A stretch of DNA of 64,000 nt from Zanthoxylum bungeanum (taxonomy: Eukaryota > Streptophyta > Magnoliopsida > Sapindales > Rutaceae): positions 124,001 to 188,000 of the forward strand of contig SKCR01018445.1 in NCBI GenBank assembly GCA_019454045.1. Direction: 5' to 3'. How positions within the stretch are numbered: position 1 is the stretch's first letter; every line of letters starts with the position of its first letter. Made by a program: the position numbers and the translations under genes. This document shows positions 1 to 7,389 of this stretch, in pieces. A model generated the notes under the pieces. It had not been told where the DNA came from and did not search any database. It worked only from the letters and a program-made list of their open reading frames with translations.

Positions 1-170
1 GTGCGCTAATTGGGCTTGGGTGTGAGGCTAGCAGCAAAACCAGAAATACCGACGCCGTTCGAATGCCTATTCGAACTCTACACGAACGCCCGTAATCTGC
101 TTGACGTTCGAACGTGGTCACGAACGCAGCACGAACGAAAACAGTGAACTAGTGAAATGAATCTGATGAC
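1..170. other. Unassigned segment rich in CGAACG-like words
   Basis: No gene is visible. The stretch repeats short words such as TTCGAACG, CGAACGC and ACGAACG, which resemble degenerate LTR sequence. It does not match the start of the related gypsy LTR at 20515, so it is either an insertion into that LTR or flanking DNA. Its true extent is unknown because the window begins here. Confidence 0.4.
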
Positions 171-950
171 ATACTTATTCTGAATTTCCCCTTCCAACGT
201 CCGTTTCCCGTGACTTCCGTGACTTAAAAGGTAGTGCCTCCAAATGAGACTCATCATAGGGACTTATATGCAAAAATACAGTGCCTACACCTGTCACACC
301 AACAAAGTGTGTAGCAGTGGCCAAAAATTGGGTGATGGGATTTCGCTGACAGGAGTGGTTGAGCCAAGTATCAGTACGACTGTTTGTTGAGTGGTTGGGG
401 AAAAGAATAATGGGGTTATGATGAGAAAGTGACATGAGCTGACGTCATGGGCGGTGAAATAGTAGATTTGGGAGTTTATATAAAGGGGTTGAAGTCTCAG
501 ATTCAGAGGTTGGCTATTTTTTGAATCTCACAACTTTGAGAGAAATTGATAGTTGAAAATTTAGTGATAGAGAGAGAAAGCGGTTCGGCACCCGACCACT
601 TGAGAGAATTATAATGGGGTTGTTGCAAGACCCGAGGTGTTCGATATTGTATCTTATATTCCTCCCCCACTTGTAGCTCAGGTCGGTCTTGACCCCGAAT
701 AAGTAATAAAATACTCATCTTTCTCCCGTAGACGTAGGTTAGAGCTACTATATACCGAACCACAAAAATTCCGTGCATTTCTTGTCTTTTTAGAGCTACT
801 ATATACCGAACCACATAAATTCCGTGCATTTCTTGTCTATCTATTAAATTTGTTTTTGGTTCCCTACTAATAAAATAAATTCACTGTTTAGGGAGGTCTG
901 TTCGAGGGGTCAATTTCCCATATCACCCTTGGAATGAAAAGCCATCAACA
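171..950 (+). repeat. 5' LTR (partial) of the Tat-like gypsy element
   Basis: The segment from about 285 to 950 matches 21040-21568, with shared blocks such as the 'gtggccaaaa' and 'gtggttgagccaagt' stretches, the 'gtggttggggaaaaga' stretch and the terminal 'tcaatttcccatat'. It ends in TCAACA, the inverted match of the TGTTGA that opens the other copy. The LTR start is missing or replaced, and the exact left boundary is uncertain. Confidence 0.7.
440..484 (+). promoter_or_regulatory. Candidate LTR promoter: TGACGTCA box and TATA box
   Basis: A perfect TGACGTCA palindrome (440-447), the core recognised by plant TGA/bZIP factors, lies about 30 bases upstream of TATATAAA (477-484). The corresponding part of the 3' LTR (about 21172-21215) has a mutated box and a shortened TATATA. 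Promoter function is inferred from position only. Confidence 0.5.
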
Positions 951-952
951 GT

Positions 953-968
953 TGGCGCCGTTCGTGGG
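953..968 (+). other. Primer-binding site of the gypsy element
   Basis: TGGCGCCGTTCGTGGG lies two bases after the LTR end TCAACA. This is the usual location and a Tat-type form of a plant gypsy primer-binding site, where a host tRNA 3' end starts minus-strand DNA synthesis. Confidence 0.7.
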
Positions 969-1009
969 CAAAGTACAAAAAGTTGCAAACACACTAAGAC
1001 ATTGGAAGT

Positions 1010-1354
1010 AGATGAAAATCATAGAGTTATGGAGGCCTCAACGGCAGAGTGGATGGAAATGATGGAAGAAAACTTACGGTTGGAAAGAGATAATACACGA
1101 AAAGAAAAGGAGGTGACCTAAGCCTTCATGAAAACCATGATGGAGAATATTCAAAATTTGGAGAAGAAAACATGAGAGCAAGCATAAGCGGGCCGCAGTA
1201 GAAGAATAAAAGAGATTGCCAGTGGGAAAATGATAATTAGTTTAGAAAGGGACAAGGCACCAAGAACTGTTGGGACTTGCAGGAGCATATAGAGGACTTA
1301 GTGAAGAATGGCTACCTCAAAGAGTATGTTAATCATGAGATCATGAGAGCTAAG
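1010..1354 (+). pseudogene. Gypsy gag remnant
   Basis: The segment reads in pieces as Gag N-terminal coding sequence: an acidic and basic helical stretch (about 1025-1190), then a piece reading LQEHIEDLVKNGYLKEYV and ending MRAKQR (about 1280-1360). In plant Tat elements a comparable 'EDLI..GYLKEFV' segment lies in the Gag core. There are in-frame stops (for example after 'gaggtgacc' near 1120) and frame changes, so no intact Gag can be made. The reading is lost near 1355, where unrelated sequence starts. Confidence 0.55.
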
Positions 1355-1967
1355 CAACGCAGGTAGTAGAGGCCATCGGCCCGGGTGCCCATCACCTGGA
1401 ATAGGTGGACGGCGCCCGGTCGATGAACTTTTGATAAATATGGTTGTCAAGCTTTTGCAGCAAATAAAGCCTATCTTAAAATTACCCTCAAAGAGTTGTA
1501 AGATGGACATAGATCCCTAAAATACAAGTAAATTCTTTCCATTTTTAATAAGCAATTCGCACCTTTACACGTTTTTTGTCTATTTGAATGAGAAAGATTT
1601 TCTTGACATATTTTGAAAATACTCGAGATCGACATATACAAAAAGTGCAAAATGATGTACGGAAAGTGCGCACCCTGTGGAACACCAGCCCTAATGTCAT
1701 TATCAAACACCTCGGGCCGGAACGTTAGTACCCGATGTTTTTACACCTTCAAATACCGAAGTCATTGAAGACCTGCGTGACATTTGGCGCCTCAGGGTAA
1801 CCATAGCACGTTCATCGAGAGGGCCAACGTGGCGTTTGGCACTTGCAGGTAACCATAACACGTATAAATTGAAGACAGCTTATGAGGTATTACGGTACCC
1901 TTGGGTTTGCATAGCATGGGGAGAGATATTTCCCCCCATGGCGTTTGCCGCCCATATAGATGGAGCA
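1355..1967. other. Unassigned segment between gypsy gag and copia LTR fragment
   Basis: This does not match either bordering element. It includes two short GC-rich stretches and a repeated phrase 'ggtaaccatarcacg' (1797-1811 and 1850-1864). On the minus strand 1710-1471 is open for 79 residues and contains AGVPQGA followed by hydrophobic residues, resembling a motif of non-LTR reverse transcriptases. The match is short and could be chance. No complete gene is present. Confidence 0.35.
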
Positions 1968-2817
1968 AAAGCTTGGAAAAATTTGGATTTTGTAAGTTTT
2001 TTCTTAAACTTTTCAACTAAGAAATTATTTCTATCATGCTTAGCTTCAACATGTGTCTAGGATGTTGTCTATACACTTTTAGTTAGTTATTAAATGGTTG
2101 TGAACTTGTTTGAAAGATGAAAACATGTATGATAACAAATTGAGCTTGAAATAAGTTCTTAATCTCTCTTTTGAATAATTAGTAATCAAGTTGCCATTCT
2201 AGAGTTGCTTAGCCACTCATTGATGACCGAAAATTATTCTTGAGTTGTTTCATGGTGGTGAGACTTATTTGGTGTAGCAAAGATTTAATTAAGTATTGAA
2301 TTTGTTTAATTTGGTGTAATTTGTCAATTTGAAGAAATTATAAAATTAGAATTCATAACCCCTTCCAAATTTGGGGCTTTTCATATATGTGATGTATTAT
2401 AATGTTTATATGATGCAAATCAATTTTTGGGTTGATTGGATTTGATCTTGACATATTTTGAACAAAAATGGACCAAATTGCAAAAACTGAAAAGTTATGG
2501 GCTGTTCGGCAATTTGATAGATTTTGGGGATTTTGTTGAAATTTGTTTTTGATGTGTTGGACATGTTGGAAATCATTTTAGAATCATCCAAAATTGTATT
2601 TGACAATTTGAGGACTCAAATGAACAAAATACAAAGTTTATGGGTCAAATAGTAATTTTCAAGAAATATGATTTATTGAGTTAAATTTCAGTTTTTAAGT
2701 ATTGGATAATTAAATATATAAGTTAATTTAATTGATCCAAGAAAATTATTGAAATCGGAAAATTTTGATTTTCCGTGTTCCGCTGCGTTACCGGATATTC
2801 CATACAAAACCCCTACA
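1968..2817 (+). repeat. 5' LTR fragment of copia-1 (3' part only)
   Basis: It matches 19318-20180 nearly base for base, including the shared 'tttggattttgtaagttttt' stretch and the end 'cccctaca'. About the first 1.5 kb of the LTR is missing, so the left target duplication and promoter are lost. Confidence 0.85.
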
Positions 2818-2820
2818 AAA

Positions 2821-2835
2821 TGGTATTAGAGCGAG
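2821..2835 (+). other. Primer-binding site of copia-1
   Basis: TGGTATTAGAGCGAG follows the LTR end CA by three bases. It is one mismatch from the usual plant copia TGGTATCAGAGC site for initiator methionine tRNA. Confidence 0.85.
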
Positions 2836-3027
2836 TCTGATTCTCGACACCCGATATAATTATGCCTTTAAATTCAATGTTTAATTTAACCTTTACTTTA
2901 TGCATGTATGTGTTATTTAATTTGATTAAATAAAGTAAAACATCTTTTGCGAAAAATCCATAATTAATAAGGTTTTATGTTAATTATGTATTTGATGCAT
3001 GTTACATGATCCGTCTTGTCAATACAG

Positions 3028-3375
3028 TTTATGGATATCTATTTTATGACTACATCCGAGAACGTGCCAAAGCTGTAAGGATGTAGCAGATAGAAATTTA
3101 TTTATGCCGGATGTATATATGATACTAGATAAATTCAAGCGAAAGCGGAATCCTGAACGTGCCAAAGCTGTCAGGGTTACGCAAGTAGCTTGAGTTTATC
3201 ATTGATGATTTTAACCTTGGTACGTCTCCTTGTGAACGTGTGAAAGCTATTACAATGAGAAACGACCTGGACCAAAAACCCATGAGTCACTATTGAGTGA
3301 TTGACAATGAGTTGTCTACCTGATGAATATATGTAGGCGAGAACGTGCCAAAGCTGTGAGCTGAAATATATTCAT
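3028..3375 (+). repeat. Leader stem-loop array with conserved GCCAAAG-containing loops (copia-1)
   Basis: Four copies of GAACGTGCCAAAGCTGT occur at 3060-3076, 3155-3171, 3234-3250 (as GAACGTGTGAAAGCTAT) and 3341-3357. Each sits at the tip of its own inverted repeat. Unit 1 has CTACATCC (3050-3057) pairing with GGATGTAG (3079-3086). Unit 2 has 13 bases at 3128-3140 pairing with 3188-3200, plus an inner stem. Unit 3 has an imperfect stem 3215-3233 with 3252-3270. Unit 4 has ATGAATATAT (3323-3332) pairing with ATATATTCAT (3366-3375). The stems differ in sequence between units while the loop is conserved, which is the pattern of a structured RNA. It lies between the primer-binding site and gag, so packaging, dimerisation or translation control are possible roles. 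The function is unknown. Confidence 0.75.
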
Positions 3376-3571
3376 GGGGTCTACCTTTCTCTATTTGTAT
3401 TTAACTTAATTATTAAATCTTTGTATTCTTTTTGGGGATTACAGTATTGCATGATTTAGTGGGAGAGGCATTTTTATATTAAAAATCCATGATCTAGTTA
3501 ATGCTTTCGATATTATTTGAAACTGTTTAATTCTGCTAACCGTTTTTAGTAATCTATATAATAGATTTGCG

Positions 3572-3709
3572 ATGGCGGCACAATCAACTAATCAGTTTGC
3601 GCGTATATTGGATACGAACAAACTAAAAGGCATTGAAAACTTCACCGATTGGGATTTGGATTTAAGGATTGTCATTGAATCCGAAAAGTTGGGATATGTG
3701 CTTGAGGGT
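3572..3709 (+). pseudogene. copia-1 gag, N-terminal fragment
   Basis: The ATG at 3572 opens a frame of 46 codons beginning MAAQSTNQFARILD and containing the motif FTDWDLDLRIVIESEKLGYVLEG. That is the plant copia Gag pattern 'N..DW...LRIVL..EKL.YVL'. The frame is cut at 3709 by the first base of the Athila/Tat-like LTR. Gag would form the virus-like particle; this piece lacks the zinc knuckle and cannot do so. The remaining gag and the protease are not found on the far side (14913), so this is a remnant. Confidence 0.8.
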
Positions 3710-3898
3710 TGATGAGTGGTATTTATATCACTTATTCCCACTCATTTGACCTAATATTTTGTATAGTTTCTTGAGTTTTGTGAACGTTGTGATATGTTTT
3801 GTGTTATTTTGTAGACAAATAAAGTTTGGAAAGCATTGGAGGCAATTTGGGGCAAAAACGGACAAAAATGCGTCAACAGAGATATTTTGGTCTTAAGT

Positions 3899-3932
3899 GC
3901 GTCGCGACGCCAAAACTTCCGCGTCGCGACGT
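3899..3932. repeat. Paired GCGTCGCGACGC palindromes
   Basis: GCGTCGCGACGC (3899-3910) and GCGTCGCGACGT (3921-3932) lie 22 bases apart. Related copies occur at 4450-4461 and 4472-4483 in the same LTR, again 22 apart, in the other copies of this element, and in an unrelated LTR near 28792-28875. Confidence 0.7.
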
Positions 3933-4018
3933 CTAAAATGTGCCGAACAGTGCTAACGTGCGCCGGGTCCACAAATCAGAATCTGAGAAAAGTTTGACTT
4001 TGCTAAAATGCGCCGTGC

Positions 4019-4439
4019 CACGTGTCACCATAACAGCCGATCTGCTAACATGCGCCGTGCCACGTGTCAGCATCCTACGGTGCCGACAGTCATCATCGCC
4101 ACGTGTTCCACGTGTCATTCCATGTCATCAGCCACGTCAGCAAGTCAACAAGTCAACATTGCCACCTCACCGCCACGTCATCATCAGCCAATCAGGAAGT
4201 GACACGTGTCGTAATTCTACGGTGCCGACAGTCTCTTTCCCACGTGTCGCCACGTCATCGCCACGTCAGCATCAATTATTGGATATCCTATCCTTATCTG
4301 ACACGTGGCGGATAAGAATCTCAGCGACCAATCAGAAGCCGCCACGTGTCACAATAATTGAAGCCCAACCAATCTGCCACGTGTCACCTTATCAGCTTAT
4401 CCAGAATCTTCAAACCAGCGAACCAGAGCGAGCCACGTC
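4019..4439. promoter_or_regulatory. Dense G-box (CACGTG) array in LTR U3
   Basis: CACGTG starts at 4019, 4061, 4100, 4109, 4203, 4241, 4302, 4343 and 4378, usually as CCACGTGTCA or GACACGTGTC. CACGTC variants start at 4133, 4174, 4251, 4262 and 4434. CACGTGTC is the plant ABRE/G-box core bound by bZIP and bHLH factors. The array ends about 60 bases upstream of the TATA box. This suggests a strong, possibly abscisic-acid or stress-responsive promoter, but expression cannot be seen from sequence. Confidence 0.7.
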
Positions 4440-4500
4440 GACAAATTTGGCGTAGCGACGCTGAGGACCTGGCGTCGCGACTCTGGATCCTACCGAGGCC

Positions 4501-4508
4501 TATAAATT
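4501..4508 (+). promoter_or_regulatory. TATA box of Athila/Tat-like LTR copy 1
   Basis: TATAAATT is followed about 30 bases later by a pyrimidine-rich stretch typical of a plant start site. The equivalent boxes in the other copies are at 7644-7650 and 13663-13669, so the position is conserved. Confidence 0.65.
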
Positions 4509-4820
4509 GAGCTCGAGATTTCAGAATTGAATACACCTTCCTCTCTCTTAAATTCTTTCTAAAGAGAGAGTTTCTCTCTCTAGATTCTTTAGTTTTTAGT
4601 TTTTTTTTTTATTTTTAGTTTTTAGTTTTGTAAATAATTTTAATTACGTTTTGTAATAATAGTAATTTAATTTTTACTTTTTACTTTTTACAGTTTTTAC
4701 TATTTACCATGAGGAGGTAACTTCCCCAGCTAGGGTGAAAGGTAATTCTTTTACTGTTACTATTTAGATTAATCTCCCTTAAAAATAATATATTCACTAT
4801 TTAAAATATTGACTTAAAAA

Positions 4821-4987
4821 TGATACCGCCAGATTGGTCGGTTGGTAATTCATTTTAATCTAGTTTAACCTGACTAATAAAGGATACCGCCAGATTGGTC
4901 GGTTGGTAATTTAATTTTGGTTCCGCCTTTATGGCTGGTTGGACTTAATTTGACTTAATCAGGTTACCGCCTATATGGCTGGTTGGA
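4821..4987 (+). repeat. Interspersed small hairpin repeats (ACCGCC...GGT type), LTR copy 1
   Basis: Four units begin near 4823, 4883, 4921 and 4964. Each can fold as a short stem with a bulged T. In the last unit ACC and GCC pair with GGC and GGT around TATAT. In the first two, ACCGCC pairs with GGTCGGT around a different loop. The units lie in the transcribed part of the LTR. Confidence 0.55.
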
Positions 4988-5866
4988 GAAAGAATCACAA
5001 GTTTATATATTATTTTATGGGAGATATCTAAATTAGTAGTTGTAAAAGTAATTCTTTTACCTTAGCATTTTATTTTATTTTACTTTTCAGTTTTACTTTA
5101 TGTCTTTTACTTTTTAGTATTTTTACTTTATGTCTTTTACTTTTAAGTTGTTACTAGCCCTAGTTATGTGTTAGTTATCTGGGGTTGTGATGAATTCTAA
5201 TATCACCGGTTTATAAGGGGTTATTTTATAGTTTGGGTAATTTAAAGGTTTACTTATTAAGTCTTAAGCTTAATGCTTCTTGTTGTCTGATCACCAATAA
5301 GATTGATGTGGTAAATCTAAAACTTAATAGCCCACGATCTTCCTTGAGGATAAATAACCCTTTAATAGATTTCCTTACAGGATAGAAATATACCTGTCGG
5401 GCGGGGGTAGCCATAATTGGAACTTAAACTTAATGAATCCAGATAATTTGGTTGACATAGACATATGGTTCAATTGGGTTAAACTGGGTATTTGCGTCTG
5501 ACCATCGACAGAGGCTTTTGCATAATTTAGTGTTCCAGGTTAGTAAACTGATTTATTACACAAACATAAAATAACCACTTCATCTTTTAAATGATATTAG
5601 AATGATTCACGACCCTAGATCTTTGTGTCTTTTGTTATTTTCCTTAGTATTTTCTTTTGTCTTTTTATTTATTTATTTTGTAAAACCACATTCAACCAAT
5701 CAAACAATCATTCTCTTCTCCATTTAATTAGATATTTGTAAATAAATAGATTCAACAATTAATAACAACAATAGGAATTAAGTCCTCGTGGGATCGATAT
5801 TTTTTATACTACTTGAACGATACGTGCGCTTGCGTTATACGTGTGTGTTTACGCCGGTCAAGTTTT

Positions 5867-5884
5867 TGGCGCCGTTGCCGGGGA
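5867..5884 (+). other. Primer-binding site, Athila/Tat type (unit 1)
   Basis: TGGCGCCGTTGCCGGGGA is the classic Athila/Tat primer-binding site, generally attributed to tRNA-Asp. It lies six bases after the LTR end CA. Confidence 0.9.
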
Positions 5885-5996
5885 CTTATATTTCTTGAGT
5901 TGTTAATTTTGAAGCTATCTAATTTACTTGTATATAATTTTCTTTATCTTTATCTGTAATTTTTATTTCTTTATTGTATTTTCAGGTGGTTGAAAA

Positions 5997-7145
5997 ATGG
6001 AACACTACTGGGAGATTGAGAGATTACGAGCGTTACAAGAAGATACACCCCAAATCTGGGAGCAACAGTCCGGTTTTCTGAGTCCTGTTGTCCAGCCCAA
6101 TGATTATCACTGGATGCCAGAACCAAACAATTTTACATTTGCTCAACAGAACGAAATGGGGAGATGTGTAATATGTGATGGTAACCACCCGAGCGATCAA
6201 TGTATATACCTTTCAGAGTGGCAGAATTTTCAGAATCAATCAAAGTATGAAAAACCATCACATTTTCCATCTTATCCACCATCCATATGCGATTTTCATC
6301 AACAAATAGAACCATCAGAGGAAGATCAGTTGTTAAACATGCTTAAAGATATGTTCGAGTTGGATGCAATTCTTGAAACAAGCCAGAATCAATTGGAAAG
6401 TATTCAGAGACAATCAGAATTCATTCAGAGGATGACAGATCAAATGAGACAATTCACAGAAAACCAGGACTACATACCTCAAGAACCAGTTTCAGATGAC
6501 ACTGATGAAGCCTTCGAGTACCAATCATTTCACAATGACACTTCAACAGAGGAGGAGGCTGAGCAGTATCAACAACCAGAGGTATCAGTTAAGGAGCCCG
6601 AACCGGCAAAGTCTCAATTTGACTTTTATTATTCAGATTCTGACGAGGATGAAGCTGATCTATTTGTACCAACTGCACCAACAACGGAGGATCAAACTTT
6701 CAATCCTCAAAATGAAGATCTTGGAGCATGCTTTACCATGATGTTTGAAGAAGATCTATCTGAACCATCCATTCCAGTCGTATCAGAGGATGAAAACCTA
6801 ATGACAAAAACATCTTTACATCCTCAGGCAGATACTTATGGAGCATGTATTTCACAGATGACAGATGAAGAGCTGAATACAAAAATTTTACAATACATCT
6901 GTGAAGAAAAGGTGGAGCAAGAAGCAGAGCAAATGGAGGAGCAAATGTCTGACCTTAATAAAGATCCAGAGCATTCAGGAGAAACATCGCTGTTTTGGGG
7001 AGTACAAATCAAAGATATCACCCAGAAGCTTGACAGAATGAAACTTCCATTCCAAGTCAAGCACCATATAAGACCTCCTGATTTTTTTCTTTCTTTGCAG
7101 GAACCACTGGAACAACAAGGAGCAAGAAGGTGGCACGAGCACTGA
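5997..7145 (+). CDS. Gag-like acidic protein with zinc knuckle, non-autonomous element (382 aa)
   Basis: This is the longest open frame in the window. The start is the first ATG after the primer-binding site, preceded by a 'ttttcag' that could be a splice acceptor. Residues 57-69 (CVICDGNHPSDQC) form CX2CX3HX4C, the compact zinc knuckle seen in Athila/Tat Gag proteins. Residues 110-160 are predicted to be helical and Gln-rich. Residues 170-235 are very acidic and contain FDFYYSDSDEDE. Residues 235-310 hold two related motifs, LGACFTMMFEEDL and YGACISQMTDEEL. Residues 310-330 are Glu-rich. The second copy (9045-10336) keeps the same protein pattern with in-frame indels, which suggests past coding constraint. 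Its frame continues beyond the point corresponding to 7093, so this copy's C-terminus is probably frameshifted. Nucleic-acid binding is inferred; the exact role is unknown. Confidence 0.7.
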   Translation: MEHYWEIERLRALQEDTPQIWEQQSGFLSPVVQPNDYHWMPEPNNFTFAQQNEMGRCVICDGNHPSDQCIYLSEWQNFQNQSKYEKPSHFPSYPPSICDFHQQIEPSEEDQLLNMLKDMFELDAILETSQNQLESIQRQSEFIQRMTDQMRQFTENQDYIPQEPVSDDTDEAFEYQSFHNDTSTEEEAEQYQQPEVSVKEPEPAKSQFDFYYSDSDEDEADLFVPTAPTTEDQTFNPQNEDLGACFTMMFEEDLSEPSIPVVSEDENLMTKTSLHPQADTYGACISQMTDEELNTKILQYICEEKVEQEAEQMEEQMSDLNKDPEHSGETSLFWGVQIKDITQKLDRMKLPFQVKHHIRPPDFFLSLQEPLEQQGARRWHEH

Positions 7146-7389
7146 ATGGGACAAAACTCTTTTTGCCACCTTACTGTTGGAAGAGACCCTTCAAAAGCAA
7201 CGCTCACGGGATTGTTTTTGATCGGACATCTAAAACGACATTGAAACCTCCTTAACAGATGAATTTCAGTCACGTCTGGCTGAAGACAAAAAATTTAGCG
7301 CTAGCAGGGAGGCAACCCATGCAATTTGTTGTAATTTCTGTTTTATATTTTGTGTATACATGTTGTAGATTTTTTTTTTAATTTTGTGT
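7146..7389 (+). other. 3' part of internal unit 1 with conserved GGGAGGCAACCC motif
   Basis: The stretch retains the frameshifted continuation of the Gag-like gene (matching 10210-10336). It then has GGGAGGCAACCC at 7307-7318, a motif widely seen in Athila/Tat elements downstream of the coding region. The same motif is at 10388-10399 in unit 2. The match to unit 2 stops at about 7389, where LTR sequence begins abruptly. Confidence 0.65.

Larger units (their letters stand above)
3710..5860 (+). repeat. Athila/Tat-like LTR copy 1 (full length)
   Basis: The LTR runs from TGATGAGTGG to ACGCCGGTCA (2151 bp). Its first 80 bases and last 600 or so match the third copy at 13034-14912, but the middle differs considerably. 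This copy has many more G-box motifs and a variant downstream repeat, so it comes from a different subfamily. It has a candidate promoter (TATA at 4501), which makes the transcribed part of the LTR unusually long at about 1.3 kb. Confidence 0.85.

Noticed and set aside
3060..3357. CRISPR-like regularly spaced 17-bp repeats
   Set aside because: The organism is a plant, the intervals are not uniform, and the intervening sequences are the stems of the hairpins rather than unrelated spacers.
3940..4455. 171-codon open frame over the G-box array
   Set aside because: It lies in LTR promoter sequence; the frame is open because the GC-rich repeated CCACGTGTCA-type words contain few stops.
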